DNA of 64,000 nucleotides from Sphingomonas kyeonggiensis (GCF_030812785.1 NZ_JAUSTJ010000002.1:186001-250000), one strand, 5' to 3'. Positions 8,430 to 17,268 are shown, counted from the first letter of the stretch. Notes: generated by a model not told the origin, from the sequence alone. Translations and numbers: made by a program.

Positions 8430-8533
8430 CTTCTTTCCCCTGCGACCGGGGCCCAGTCCTTGAAAGTCACGCGCCCTGGCGCGTCTGCGACGCGCACGCT
8501 CAGTCTGGGCCCCGGCCTTCGCCGGGGAAAAGC
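8430..8533. repeat. dispersed structured intergenic repeat, copy 1 (family C)
   Basis: About 104 bp matching a second copy at 12211-12317. Shared parts are the CTTCTTTCCCC end, a GGGGCCCAGT block, TTGAAAGTCACGCGCC, a conserved mini-hairpin ACGCGCC-NN-GGCGCGT, and the end CTGGGCCCCGGCCTTCGCCGGGG. The left arm of this copy is degenerate compared with copy 2. It sits directly before the MBL gene and could be transcribed into its leader. Confidence 0.75.
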
Positions 8534-8587
8534 AGGGGGATGCGTCTCTCCCTTGCGCTGCGGCGCGGCAAAGGCCATCTCGGGAGC

Positions 8588-9454
8588 ATGGACATCCCCG
8601 CGGACGCTCCGACCGGCCTGGCCATGGCGCTGGATCCGCTGGTCACCCGGATCCTGGCGCCCAATCCCTCGCCCTTCACCTATACCGGTACCCAGACCTA
8701 TCTGGTCGGCACCACCGAGCTTGCGGTGATCGATCCGGGGCCGGACGATCCCGAGCATCTCGAGGCGCTGGTCGCCGCGATTGCCGGGCGCAGGGTCCTC
8801 GCGATCCTCTGCACCCATACCCACCGCGACCACAGCCCCGCCGCCGCGCCGCTCAAGGCGCTGACCGGCGCCCCGGTCATCGGCTGCGCCCCGCTCAGCC
8901 TCGCCGATGCCGGCCCGCGCGCCGACGCGGCCTTCGACACCGGCTATGCGCCCGACCGGGTGCTCGAGGACGGCGAGCAGCTGTCCGGCCCCGGCTGGAC
9001 GCTCACCGCCGTCGCCACGCCCGGCCACACCTCCAACCATCTCTGCTTCGCGCTGGAGGAGACCGGCGGCCTGTTCAGCGGCGACCATGTCATGGGCTGG
9101 TCGACCACCGTGGTCGCGCCGCCCGATGGCGACATGGCCGCCTATATGCGCAGCCTCGACAAGCTGATGAACCGTGAGGGCGACCGCATCTATTTCCCCG
9201 CGCATGGCGAGCCGATCGAGCGGCCGCACCGCTTCGTGCGCGGGCTGATCGGCCACCGCAAGCAGCGCGAGGGCCAGATATTGCGCCTGCTCAAGGCCGG
9301 GACCGGCACGGTTCCCGCGATGGTCGAGCGCATGTATGCTGGGCTGGACCCGCGGCTCAACGGCGCGGCAGGGCGATCGGTGCTCGCGCATCTGATCGAC
9401 CTCAGGGACCGGGGGCTCGTCGGCGAGGAGGGTGACGCTTGGAAGATGGCGTGA
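8588..9454 (+). CDS. MBL-fold metallo-hydrolase (LACTB2-like)
   Basis: 288 residues from the ATG at 8588. The metal-binding motif THTHRDHS (His77, His79, Asp81, His82) is present, followed by GHTSNHLCF and FSGDHVMGW, and a C-terminal winged-helix-like tail, as in the LACTB2/YqgX-like group of metallo-beta-lactamase-fold hydrolases. The substrate is unknown; members include endoribonucleases and thioesterases. The in-frame ORF extends upstream, but that part lies in the dispersed repeat and is unlikely to be translated; ATG 8537 and ATG 8626 are alternatives. The stop overlaps the next gene. Confidence 0.82.
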   Translation: MDIPADAPTGLAMALDPLVTRILAPNPSPFTYTGTQTYLVGTTELAVIDPGPDDPEHLEALVAAIAGRRVLAILCTHTHRDHSPAAAPLKALTGAPVIGCAPLSLADAGPRADAAFDTGYAPDRVLEDGEQLSGPGWTLTAVATPGHTSNHLCFALEETGGLFSGDHVMGWSTTVVAPPDGDMAAYMRSLDKLMNREGDRIYFPAHGEPIERPHRFVRGLIGHRKQREGQILRLLKAGTGTVPAMVERMYAGLDPRLNGAAGRSVLAHLIDLRDRGLVGEEGDAWKMA

Positions 9455-10155
9455 AGCGGGGCGGGGGCTGCCTCAAGCTGTTCGGCGTGACGCTCACCAT
9501 CGTGCTGGCGGTGGTGCTGGTGATGGGCGGCGGCTTCTGGTTCCTCGGCAACACGATCAAGCAGCAATTCGCCGGCCCGACGCCCGAGACGGTAGCGCAG
9601 GCCAGCCTGCAGGGGCTGCGCGAGCAGAACCGCCTGTCCGCCTTCGCCGCCAAGTTCGTCGCGGTGGTCACTTCGAAGCAGAGCCAGCTCGGCCTCACCG
9701 CGCAGAAGACGATGATCATGCCGGGCAGCGTCCGCTACGAGGTCGACCTGTCGAAGCTCCGACAGGAGGATGTCCGCTGGGACGCCACGAGCAAACGCCT
9801 GACCGTGCGGCTGCCCGCGGTCGAGGCGATGGGGCCGGACGTCGATCTCGACCAGGTCCGCCAATATGACAATGGCGGCATCCTGCTCTCGGTCACCGAT
9901 GTCGGCGGCAAGCTCGACGATGCCAATCGCAAGGCCGGCCAGCAGGAGCTGCTCCGCCAGGCCCAGTCGGGCCCGTACATGCGCATGGCCCGCGACGCGA
10001 CCCGCCGCGCGGTCGAGCGCAGCTTCGCCATGCCGCTGCGCGCCACCGGCATCGCCGCCGATGTCGAAGTGCTCTTCCCCGACGAGGCCAACCGCCCGAC
10101 CGAGCGCTGGGACGAATCCCGCCGGCCCGAGGACGTGATCGCCAACAAATGGTGA
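9439..10155 (+). CDS. DUF4230-type single-pass membrane protein
   Basis: About 238 residues: one N-terminal membrane segment (LFGVTLTIVLAVVLVMGGGFWFLG) and a periplasmic domain of the DUF4230 kind (SAFAAKFVAVVTSKQSQLGLTAQKTMIMPGSVRYEVDLSKL...). Function unknown. Two starts are possible. TTG 9439 has GAGGAGG about seven bases upstream. GTG 9451 forms a GTGA overlap with the MBL stop. Either way the gene is translationally coupled to the MBL hydrolase, so the two probably work in one operon. Confidence 0.8.
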   Translation: MEDGVKRGGGCLKLFGVTLTIVLAVVLVMGGGFWFLGNTIKQQFAGPTPETVAQASLQGLREQNRLSAFAAKFVAVVTSKQSQLGLTAQKTMIMPGSVRYEVDLSKLRQEDVRWDATSKRLTVRLPAVEAMGPDVDLDQVRQYDNGGILLSVTDVGGKLDDANRKAGQQELLRQAQSGPYMRMARDATRRAVERSFAMPLRATGIAADVEVLFPDEANRPTERWDESRRPEDVIANKW

Positions 10156-10161
10156 GGCGAT

Positions 10162-10267
10162 TCTCCCTCTCCCCGCTGGCGGGGAGAGGGTAGGGGAGAG
10201 GGGCCTGTCGATGGCGCTTGCCTCTTGCCCCTCTCCCCTACCCTCTCCCCTGAAGGGGAGAGGGAGA
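10162..10267. repeat. compound inverted repeat, intergenic (family D)
   Basis: Arms at about 10162-10203 and 10228-10267 are reverse complements based on CCCTCTCCCC / GGGGAGAGGG and the shared block TAGGGGAGAGGGG / CCCCTCTCCCCTA; each arm also folds on itself. The centre (10204-10227) has no gene. REP-like element between the DUF4230 gene and the next membrane-protein gene. Confidence 0.7.
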
Positions 10268-10338
10268 AATGTTGCCAATCCGCCCCCAAACACGATACCT
10301 TCGCAAATTCGCAGGTTCATCATCTGGGGGGACTGAAC

Positions 10339-11109
10339 ATGGCGACGATTGCCGAACCGATTCCGCGCGCGCGGCGCGACCGCTTCTTCCTGATCCTGTC
10401 GCTCGCGATGATCGCAGTGATTATCGGCGGCTTCTCGCTCAACCTGGCGATGGGCCGGTCGAGCTTCGCGCTGCCGCTGATCTACCATGTCCATGCCCTG
10501 GTCTTCATGGGCTGGATCGCGATCTTCCTCGCCCAGAACCTGCTGGTCGCGACCGAACATGTCGCGCTCCACCGCCGGCTCGGCTGGATCTCGGTGGCCT
10601 GGGTGCCGGCGATGGTGGCGATGGGCATGGCGATCACTGTCTATTCGGTGCGCCATCACGGCGGCCCGTCCTTTTTCGATCTGCCCGAGTTCCTGTTCGG
10701 CAACCCCGCCGGGCTGTTCTGCTTCGCCGGGCTGGTGTTCGCCGCCGTCGCGAAGCGCGGGCAGCCGGACTGGCACCGCCGGCTGATGCTCTGCTCTATG
10801 GCGGTGATCACCGGGCCCGGCTTCGGGCGTATCCTGCCCGTGCCCTTCATGATCCCCTGGTCCTGGCCGGTCGCGGCGCTGCTCGCGCCGTCGATCTTCC
10901 CGCTGATCGGCATGTTCGTCGACCAGCGGCGCACCGGACGCGTGCATCCCGCCTGGATCTGGGGCTTGGGCGCGATGACCGGCAGCTTCCTGCTCGCCGA
11001 GGCGATCGCCTTCTCGCCGATGGGCGAGGGGATCACCCGCATGGTCGTGGCGGGATCGTCGGGGGCCGATCGCCCCTTCGCCGCGCATTGGCCGCCCATT
11101 CAGCCTTGA
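10339..11109 (+). CDS. heptahelical membrane protein, DUF2306-like
   Basis: 256 residues with about seven membrane helices and a conserved-looking set of histidines (YHVHALVFMGW, EHVALHRRLGW, RHHGG, DWHRRLML). The pattern resembles the DUF2306 group of predicted membrane proteins, where paired histidines may bind haem or metal; this is a loose match. The ATG at 10339 has GGGGGGA about six bases upstream. The 51-bp gap to nadA allows co-transcription, but no shared function is evident. Confidence 0.65.
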   Translation: MATIAEPIPRARRDRFFLILSLAMIAVIIGGFSLNLAMGRSSFALPLIYHVHALVFMGWIAIFLAQNLLVATEHVALHRRLGWISVAWVPAMVAMGMAITVYSVRHHGGPSFFDLPEFLFGNPAGLFCFAGLVFAAVAKRGQPDWHRRLMLCSMAVITGPGFGRILPVPFMIPWSWPVAALLAPSIFPLIGMFVDQRRTGRVHPAWIWGLGAMTGSFLLAEAIAFSPMGEGITRMVVAGSSGADRPFAAHWPPIQP

Positions 11110-11160
11110 ACCTGCGCCCGCGCCGCGCCATGTGCGGCGCGGGCAAGGGAGTTTTGAGGC

Positions 11161-12189
11161 ATGGACGCGCGCAACGGCATCGGTGGGAGCCTGGCCGGGC
11201 TCGATCTCCGGGCGGAGATCGATCGGCTGCGCAAGGAGCGCAACGCCGTCATCCTCGCGCATTATTACCAGAAGCCCGAGCTGCAGGACCTGGCCGATTT
11301 CGTCGGCGACAGCCTCGATCTCTCGCGCAAGGCCGCGGAGACCGATGCCGAGGTGATCGCCTTCTGCGGCGTGCGCTTCATGGCCGAGACCGCCAAGATC
11401 CTGTCGCCCGACAAGATCGTCGTGCTGCCCGACATGAATGCCGGCTGCAGCCTCGAGGACAGCTGTCCGCCCGAGCAGTTCGCCGCCTTCCGCGCCGCGC
11501 ATCCGGACCATATCGCGCTGACTTACATCAACTGCTCGACCGAGGTGAAGGCGCTCAGCGACATCATCGTCACCTCGAGCTCGGCCGAGAAGATCCTCGC
11601 CCAGATCCCGCCTGAGCAGAAGATCATCTTCGGGCCGGACCGCAACCTGGGCGGCTATCTCAAGCGCAAGGTCGGCCGCGACCTGCTGCTCTGGCCGGGC
11701 GTGTGCATCGTGCATGAGGCGTTCTCGGAGACCGAGCTGCTCAAGCTCAAGGCCCAGCATCCCGGGGCCCCGGTCGCCGCGCATCCCGAATGCCCGCCGC
11801 ACGTGCTCGATCATGCCGATTATGTCGGCTCGACCCGCGGCATCCTGGAGTTCTCGCAGGCGATGGCCGGCGACACGCTGATCGTCGCCACCGAGCCGCA
11901 CATCATCCACCAGATGCAGAAGGCGATGCCGGGCAAGACCTTCATCGGCGCGCCCGGTGCCGACGGCAACTGCAACTGCAACATCTGCCCGTACATGGCG
12001 CTCAACAACCTGGAGAAGCTCTACCTCGCGCTGCGCGACCTCACTCCGCGCATCGAGATCGAGGAAGGCCTGCGCCTCCAGGCCAAGAAGAGCCTCGACC
12101 GCATGCTCGACATGGCGAGCGCCACGGTGGGCATGGGCGACCTGGGCCCGGCGCCGACGATCGGCGGGGACCCGACCAAGGGGGACTGA
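11161..12189 (+). CDS. nadA: quinolinate synthase A
   Basis: 342-residue [4Fe-4S] enzyme that condenses iminoaspartate with dihydroxyacetone phosphate to quinolinate in NAD synthesis. Family motifs are seen: [21 protein letters not shown] near the N-terminus and the three cluster cysteines in [22 protein letters not shown] and [11 protein letters not shown]. Length is typical. The pathway partner nadC lies 1.3 kb downstream on the same strand; nadB or aspartate dehydrogenase, which makes the iminoaspartate, is not in the window. Confidence 0.97.
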   Translation: MDARNGIGGSLAGLDLRAEIDRLRKERNAVILAHYYQKPELQDLADFVGDSLDLSRKAAETDAEVIAFCGVRFMAETAKILSPDKIVVLPDMNAGCSLEDSCPPEQFAAFRAAHPDHIALTYINCSTEVKALSDIIVTSSSAEKILAQIPPEQKIIFGPDRNLGGYLKRKVGRDLLLWPGVCIVHEAFSETELLKLKAQHPGAPVAAHPECPPHVLDHADYVGSTRGILEFSQAMAGDTLIVATEPHIIHQMQKAMPGKTFIGAPGADGNCNCNICPYMALNNLEKLYLALRDLTPRIEIEEGLRLQAKKSLDRMLDMASATVGMGDLGPAPTIGGDPTKGD

Positions 12190-12210
12190 GGCGGGGCCTT
12201 CTTCCCCCTT

Positions 12211-12317
12211 CTTCTTTCCCCGGCGAAGGCCGGGGCCCAGTACTTGAAAGTCACGCGCCTTGGCGCGTCTTCGCCGCGCACTGCTTAGTCTGGGCCCCGG
12301 CCTTCGCCGGGGAAAAG
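12211..12317. repeat. dispersed structured intergenic repeat, copy 2 (family C)
   Basis: Second copy of the element at 8430-8533. Here the arms are intact: 12216-12240 and 12290-12314 are perfect 25-bp complements (core CCCCGGCGAAGGCCGGGGCC). The centre again carries the ACGCGCC-TT-GGCGCGT mini-hairpin and TTGAAAGTCACGCGCC. It separates the convergent nadA and dioxygenase genes. Confidence 0.8.
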
Positions 12318-12352
12318 CACAGTCGATGCGGCCGGCGCTACAGGCAAGCCGC

Positions 12353-13345
12353 TCACCGCCACTCCGGCTGGATCGCCATCTCCGCCGAATAGAAGGTCAC
12401 ATATTGCGCCAGCCGCGGCGTGTCGGTCCGGTTCGGGCTGGCGCCGTGCGGCAGGTCGTGCCGCCAGATGATCAGGTCGCCGGCGCCCGCCGGCACGCGC
12501 ACCGCCCGGCTGCTCAGATCCACCTTGCGCGGATCGGCGGCACCCAGCGACTCCAGCCATGCCGCCAGCCCGTGGTGGAAGCCGGGCACGAGCTCGAACG
12601 CGCCCTGGTCCTCCGCCGTGTCCGTCAGATAGAGCACGCCCAGCATCCCATAGGGGATGGGCGGGATCAGGCTCACGTCCCAGTGCAGCCGCGGCGAGGT
12701 GAAGCCGCGATTGGCCGCCAGCGGCGCGTTGAAGCTCATCCGGTCGACATGCGGCCACAGGTCGCTGGTGCCCCAGAGCTGGGCAAAGGCCTTGTGGACG
12801 CGGGCCGAGCGCCGCACTGCCTCGAGCGCCGGATGCTGGAAGCGCTGGACCATCATCCCCTGGCCGCGCTGCGAATGCCAGGTCGCCGGATCGGCGGGGT
12901 CGCCGCCTATCGTCTCCCAGAGCAGGTCGGCGGCGGCGGCCGCTTCCGCCGGCGTGATCGCGCCGCGCAGGATCACATAGCCCTGCGCCTCCCAATGGGC
13001 GAGGTCCCCGGCATCCAGCGCATCCGGCATCGCATCGATCGCGGCGAGCCGCGCGGCGATGGCGGGCGGAGGCGGGGCGCCGTCGAGCATTGCGTGATAG
13101 CGCGCGATCACCAGCGGGTCGGGCCGGCCGGCGGTGGCGAGGATCCAGTCGCAGAAGCCGGTGAAATCGCACGGCCCCTCGTTGAAGAAGCTGGAGGTCT
13201 GCTCGATCCCCAAGCCCAGTGCGTCGAGCAGGATATTGTCCGCCATCCATTCCTCGGGCGGGGAAGGACGAAAATGCGACTGCCGCTCCCAATATGCGTG
13301 GAGACGGCGGACTTCGGGAAAGGGCAGGGATTCGGCATCGGCCAT
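12353..13345 (-). CDS. phytanoyl-CoA dioxygenase (PhyH) family protein
   Basis: 330 residues. The middle and C-terminal part is a double-stranded beta-helix Fe(II)/2-oxoglutarate oxygenase of the PhyH type. The iron ligands are probably His and Asp of LHWDVSLIP and the distal His of HDLPHGASPNRT, with the nearby Arg binding 2-oxoglutarate. The N-terminal 110 residues (ADNILLDALGLGIEQTSSFFNEGPCDFTGFCDWI) are an extra region. The substrate is unknown. It interrupts the nadA-nadC pair on the opposite strand and shares a 108-bp divergent promoter region with nadC. Confidence 0.82.
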   Translation of the reverse strand: MADAESLPFPEVRRLHAYWERQSHFRPSPPEEWMADNILLDALGLGIEQTSSFFNEGPCDFTGFCDWILATAGRPDPLVIARYHAMLDGAPPPPAIAARLAAIDAMPDALDAGDLAHWEAQGYVILRGAITPAEAAAAADLLWETIGGDPADPATWHSQRGQGMMVQRFQHPALEAVRRSARVHKAFAQLWGTSDLWPHVDRMSFNAPLAANRGFTSPRLHWDVSLIPPIPYGMLGVLYLTDTAEDQGAFELVPGFHHGLAAWLESLGAADPRKVDLSSRAVRVPAGAGDLIIWRHDLPHGASPNRTDTPRLAQYVTFYSAEMAIQPEWR

Positions 13346-13453
13346 GGCCTATCGATGGCCCGGCAGGCGGGGTGCTTGCAATGTTGGATTTCGTCTGTGC
13401 TGCAGGGGCATCGCGCCATTGCCGCCGCCGGGCGCGGCTTTTAAGGGCGATGC

Positions 13454-14308
13454 ATGGCCTTCACGCTCGATCGCTTCGATCTTCCCGCCTTCGTCGCCGC
13501 CACCCTCGCCGAGGATCTGGGAGACCGGGGCGACATCACCTCCGCCGCCGTGATCCCCGCCGAGGCGGTGTTCACCGGCGTGATGGACAGCCGCGATGCG
13601 ATCATCGTCGCCGGCCTGCCCATCGCCGAGGCCTTCTTCCGCGCGCTCGATCCCGATGTCGAAATCGAGCGGCTGGTCGAGGATGGCGACCGCGTCGCCC
13701 CCGGCACCGATCTGATTCGGCTGCGCGGCAAGGCACGCGCGCTGCTCACCGCCGAGCGTTCGGCGCTCAATACCGTCCAGCACCTCTCGGGCATCGCGAC
13801 GATGGCGCGCAGCTATGTCGATGCGATCGAGGGCACCGGCGCGACCTTGCTCGACACCCGCAAGACGCTGCCCGGCCTGCGCGTGCTGGAGAAGTACGCC
13901 ACTCGCATGGGCGGCGCGACCAACCACCGCATGGGCCTGTGGGACGCCGCGATGATCAAGGACAATCACGTTGCCGTCGCCGGCTCGGTGGCGGAGGCGG
14001 CGCGCCGCGCTGTGGCCGCGGGGATCGAGAGCATCATCGTCGAGGTCGACCGGATCGACCAGATCGAGCCCGCGCTTCAGGCCGGGGCGACGCATCTGCT
14101 GCTCGACAATATGGGGCCGGAGGTGCTGCGCGAGGCGGTGGCGCTGGTCGCCGGCCGCGTGCCGACCGAGGCTTCGGGCGGGGTGCGGCTCGACACGATC
14201 CGCGCGATCGCCGGGAGCGGCGTCACCTATGTCAGCGTCGGCCGGCTGACCCAGTCGGCGCCCGCCGCCGATATCGGCCTGGATTTCGCGCAGGAGGGAG
14301 TCGCGTGA
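13454..14308 (+). CDS. nadC: nicotinate-nucleotide pyrophosphorylase (carboxylating)
   Basis: 284-residue quinolinate phosphoribosyltransferase, which makes nicotinate mononucleotide from quinolinate and PRPP. Recognised by AEDLGDRGDITS, RSALNTVQHLSGIAT, DTRKTLPGLRVLEKYA, GGATNHRMGLWDAAMIKDNH and LLDNMGPE. Full length. Its stop overlaps the start of the RNase T2 gene (TGATG), so the two are co-translated. Confidence 0.97.
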   Translation: MAFTLDRFDLPAFVAATLAEDLGDRGDITSAAVIPAEAVFTGVMDSRDAIIVAGLPIAEAFFRALDPDVEIERLVEDGDRVAPGTDLIRLRGKARALLTAERSALNTVQHLSGIATMARSYVDAIEGTGATLLDTRKTLPGLRVLEKYATRMGGATNHRMGLWDAAMIKDNHVAVAGSVAEAARRAVAAGIESIIVEVDRIDQIEPALQAGATHLLLDNMGPEVLREAVALVAGRVPTEASGGVRLDTIRAIAGSGVTYVSVGRLTQSAPAADIGLDFAQEGVA

Positions 14309-15030
14309 TGCGCAAGACGGTTCTCGGGGTCATCGGCACGGCTCTGGCGCTGTTGCCGGGCATCGCCTCCGCCCAGGCCTTGATGTGCCGTCCGGCCGGC
14401 GGGGTCGAGCGGCCGCGCCCGGACCTGCCCGATGCCAAGCAGCCGCGCCGTATCCTGCCGATCGGCAGCTACACGCTGGCGCTGACCTGGAACCCGGGCG
14501 TGTGCCGCGCCGATGCCGGCAATCCGGAGAACCGCTTTCGCTGCAGCCGCAATGCGCGCTTCGGCTTCACCCTGCACGGCCTGTGGCCCGACGGGACGGG
14601 CAAGACCTGGCCGCAATATTGCGCGGATACCCGCATCCTGGCGCGGGCGCAGATCAAGCAGATGCTGTGCACTACGCCTTCGGCCCAGCTGATCCAGCAC
14701 GAATGGGCCAAGCACGGGACGTGCACCAGCATGGCGCCCGCCACCTATTTCGCCACGGCCAAGCGGCTCTACGACCTGGTCCGTTATCCCGACATGGACC
14801 GGCTGTCGCGCGGCGACCTGACCGTCGGCCAGTTCAAGGCCCGCTTTGCGGCGGCCAACCCGAACATACCGGCCGAGGCGATCCGGGTGACGGTGACCAA
14901 GGAGAACTGGCTCGACGAGCTGTGGCTCTGCCTCGACACCGGCCTGCGCTACGAGCGCTGCAAGCCGAACAGCGGCGGCGCGGCGGACGGCAATCCGCTC
15001 CGGATCTGGCGAGGCGGCGGGCGGCGCTAA
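14308..15030 (+). CDS. secreted ribonuclease T2 family protein
   Basis: 240 residues with a Sec signal peptide (MRKTVLGVIGTALALLPGIASAQA). Both catalytic segments of T2 RNases are present: FTLHGLWPD (His90) and HEWAKHGTC (His131, Glu132, His136). Several cysteines suggest disulfides and a periplasmic or extracellular enzyme. T2 RNases cleave RNA through 2',3'-cyclic phosphates. Coupling to nadC by a one-base overlap is unusual; it could link RNA scavenging with nucleotide cofactor supply, but that is inference. Confidence 0.92.
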   Translation: MRKTVLGVIGTALALLPGIASAQALMCRPAGGVERPRPDLPDAKQPRRILPIGSYTLALTWNPGVCRADAGNPENRFRCSRNARFGFTLHGLWPDGTGKTWPQYCADTRILARAQIKQMLCTTPSAQLIQHEWAKHGTCTSMAPATYFATAKRLYDLVRYPDMDRLSRGDLTVGQFKARFAAANPNIPAEAIRVTVTKENWLDELWLCLDTGLRYERCKPNSGGAADGNPLRIWRGGGRR

Positions 15031-15097
15031 CTGGCGCTTGGCCCTGGGTTGGAAAGATAGGATCACCCCGGCGCAAGAAAGTTGCGCGCCGGGCGGC

Positions 15098-15123
15098 GTT
15101 GTCCCCGAGTGCGGGGGGACAAC
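15098..15123. terminator. inverted repeat between convergent genes, possible bidirectional terminator
   Basis: Perfect 9-bp stem GTTGTCCCC (15098-15106) with GGGGACAAC (15115-15123), loop of eight bases, no T-run. It sits in the 171-bp gap between the convergent RNase T2 and DUF4112 genes. A weaker hairpin (CCGGCGCAA...TTGCGCGCCGG) precedes it at about 15068-15091. Confidence 0.4.
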
Positions 15124-15201
15124 CGTCGCAGAACCCGCTTTGGGCGTGTACTTCGCGTACTTTGGCGAGCCGACCGCCTGGCCGATGTTGGAGCGCCGGG
15201 G

Positions 15202-15621
15202 CTAGCGGTGGTCGACCGTGCTGGTGCCCGGGTGGTGCTTGTCGAGGTGGCGCCGGATCAGTTTGAGGTTGCGGCTGTTCGACTTGAACACGAAGTCGGC
15301 CGCGTCGCCGACCACCGGGACCAGGCCGATCGCCCAGTCGAAGCCGACATTGCCGAGCATGCGCAGCATCGTCGTCTTCGGCATCTTCAGGTTGCGGGCC
15401 TCCCAGACGATGTAGAGGCCGAGCAGCGCCGCGATCACGTCGCCGCCGACGGGAACCAGACCCAGGATCGCGTCGAGGCCGACCTTGGCCTTGGTGCCCG
15501 GGATCGGCACGCTGCGCTCGAGCAGCTGCTCCATCATCTCGATCCGGCGGCGCACATCCTGTGCGTGCCGGCCCAGGGGCAGGCCTGCCGAAGCCATCCG
15601 CGTCGTCTTCGCCACGTTCAC
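15202..15621 (-). CDS. DUF4112 domain protein
   Basis: About 139 residues from the GTG at 15621, which overlaps the stop of the upstream solute-binding protein gene (GTGA). GTG 15615, with GAGG five bases upstream, is an alternative. The core PIPGTKAKVGLDAILGLVPVGGDVIAALLGLYIVWEA...GFDWAIGLVPVVGDAADFVFKSN, with its two GLVPVxGD motifs around hydrophobic helices, is DUF4112, a small membrane-associated family of unknown function. Confidence 0.85.
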   Translation of the reverse strand: MNVAKTTRMASAGLPLGRHAQDVRRRIEMMEQLLERSVPIPGTKAKVGLDAILGLVPVGGDVIAALLGLYIVWEARNLKMPKTTMLRMLGNVGFDWAIGLVPVVGDAADFVFKSNSRNLKLIRRHLDKHHPGTSTVDHR

Positions 15622-17078
15622 CTCGTTTCGTTGCGCAGGTGGTTCAACGGGTGCCAGGCCCGCGCGTTCCCCTGCCACGCCTGGAGCCGCATCGCGACGA
15701 TAGACCATCGGAAGGGCTGGGCGATAGGGATGTATGCGCCGTCGGCGGTCAGCGCCGCATCCGCCTCGGCGATGCGGTGCGAGCGAGCATAGAGATCGGG
15801 GGCGTCGCGTCCCGCCTCGATCAGGGTCCGCGCATCGTCCGAGCAGGCCTGGCAGGCGGTGGCGACGAACCAGCGGGCGCTGTCATAGGGGGCGACGGCG
15901 TCGATCAGGCGCAGCTCCGCCGGGTCGTTCGGGCCGGTGCGGACCGGGGTCAGGCCGATCGCGTAGAGCGCCTCGGCCAGCCGCGACCAGACCAGCGTGG
16001 CGCCGGGGCCGGATGGCAAGGCGATGCGGAGGGGGACCGGGCCGGGATGGCCGCGCCGCCACGCTGCGACGCTCGCCCTGGCGCTCTGCCGGCGCTGGTC
16101 GAGCTCGGCCCCGGCCCAGCCCGGCTGCGCGGGCGGAGCGGCCGAATCGAGCTGGACCGGCAGCAGCGTCTCGACCGGCGCCCAGTCCGGGTGGATCTGG
16201 TGGGTGAGCGTGGCGCGATCGATCGCCATGGCGATCGCGGCGCGATTGGCGGCGTCGGCAAGGAAGCCCTCGCGGGACACGACGGCGAGCCCGAACAGGC
16301 CGAGCGCATTGTCCAGCTTCACATTGGCGGTGGCGATCCCGGCGACGCTTACCAGCGGCCAGTCGGCGAAGCTGCCGCCGAGGATCAGGTCGGACTGGCC
16401 GTCGCGGAAGCGGGCCAGCGCCACGGCCGGGCGCTCGCCATGGAAGAGCAAGGTGTCCTCGGGGCGTGGCCCGGACGAATCGTCGCCGTCAGCCACCTCC
16501 GGGGCAGGCTTGAACACGATGCCCGTGCGGTTGCGGGTGGCGCGGAAGGGGCCGCTGCCGTCGAGCTTGTCGAGGCGGAACACCGCCATCTCGGGCTGGG
16601 CGAACAGCTTGAGCAGGTCGGGCCGGGGGCGCTTCAGCCGGACCTCGATCACCTGCGGCGTCATCTCGACGATCTCGTCGATCACGGCGAGGAAGGGAGA
16701 AAGCAGGTTGCGCGAGCGGGGCGCGATGGCGCGGCGCAGGGTGCGGACCACCTGCTCGGCGGTGACCGGCTCGCCATCGGCCCAGGTCGCGCCGTCGCGC
16801 AGGCGGAAGATGAAGCTGCGGCCGTCGTCGATCACGATCCAGCGCTCGGCCAGGCCCGGCTCGATCTGGCCGGTGGCATCGAAGCGCACCAGCCCCTGCG
16901 CAGTCGCGCCGAGCAGCACGCGGGCGGCGGGATCGAGGGCGCCGGCGTCGGGGTCGGCAAGCGCATTGCCCGTGCCGATCGCGCTCACCACCACCGCCGT
17001 GTCGTCGCGCCGCTGGCCCGAGCCGCCGCACGCCGCGAGCGCGAGCAGGGGCAAGAGGCAGAGAAGGCGAGGGGGCAT
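15618..17078 (-). CDS. ABC-type peptide/solute-binding lipoprotein
   Basis: 486 residues from the ATG at 17078. The N-terminus is a lipoprotein signal with lipobox LAAC (PRLLCLLPLLALAACGGSG). The body is a family 5 (DppA/OppA-type) extracellular solute-binding domain: GLVRFDATGQIEPGLAERWIVIDDGRSFIFRLRDGATWADGEPVTAEQVV is the characteristic N-terminal lobe. No ABC permease or ATPase gene is nearby, so it is an orphan receptor or serves a transporter elsewhere. It overlaps the DUF4112 gene and is divergent from the MFS gene. Confidence 0.85.
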   Translation of the reverse strand: MPPRLLCLLPLLALAACGGSGQRRDDTAVVVSAIGTGNALADPDAGALDPAARVLLGATAQGLVRFDATGQIEPGLAERWIVIDDGRSFIFRLRDGATWADGEPVTAEQVVRTLRRAIAPRSRNLLSPFLAVIDEIVEMTPQVIEVRLKRPRPDLLKLFAQPEMAVFRLDKLDGSGPFRATRNRTGIVFKPAPEVADGDDSSGPRPEDTLLFHGERPAVALARFRDGQSDLILGGSFADWPLVSVAGIATANVKLDNALGLFGLAVVSREGFLADAANRAAIAMAIDRATLTHQIHPDWAPVETLLPVQLDSAAPPAQPGWAGAELDQRRQSARASVAAWRRGHPGPVPLRIALPSGPGATLVWSRLAEALYAIGLTPVRTGPNDPAELRLIDAVAPYDSARWFVATACQACSDDARTLIEAGRDAPDLYARSHRIAEADAALTADGAYIPIAQPFRWSIVAMRLQAWQGNARAWHPLNHLRNETR

Positions 17079-17268
17079 CAGGCAAATCCGGCTGGGTAAG
17101 GCCGGTGTATGGCGGCGGGCCGTGGCTGCCAACCCCCGCAAGCATCCGATGGGTATGGCGAGGCTCCGGCGCTGTCGCCAATCTGAAATGATCGGGCCGT
17201 ACGGGCGGCGGTGGGCACGCCGCACAAGAAAGACGCCGCCGATCGCGAACATTGCCACAGAAAGCCGG

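Noticed and set aside
8420-8587. Upstream start of the MBL hydrolase inside repeat family C
   Set aside because: The 56 extra codons translate the dispersed repeat, which recurs in non-coding position at 12211-12317.
15997-17268. Long in-frame extension before the MFS transporter
   Set aside because: It is antisense to the solute-binding protein gene and has no membrane-transporter features.
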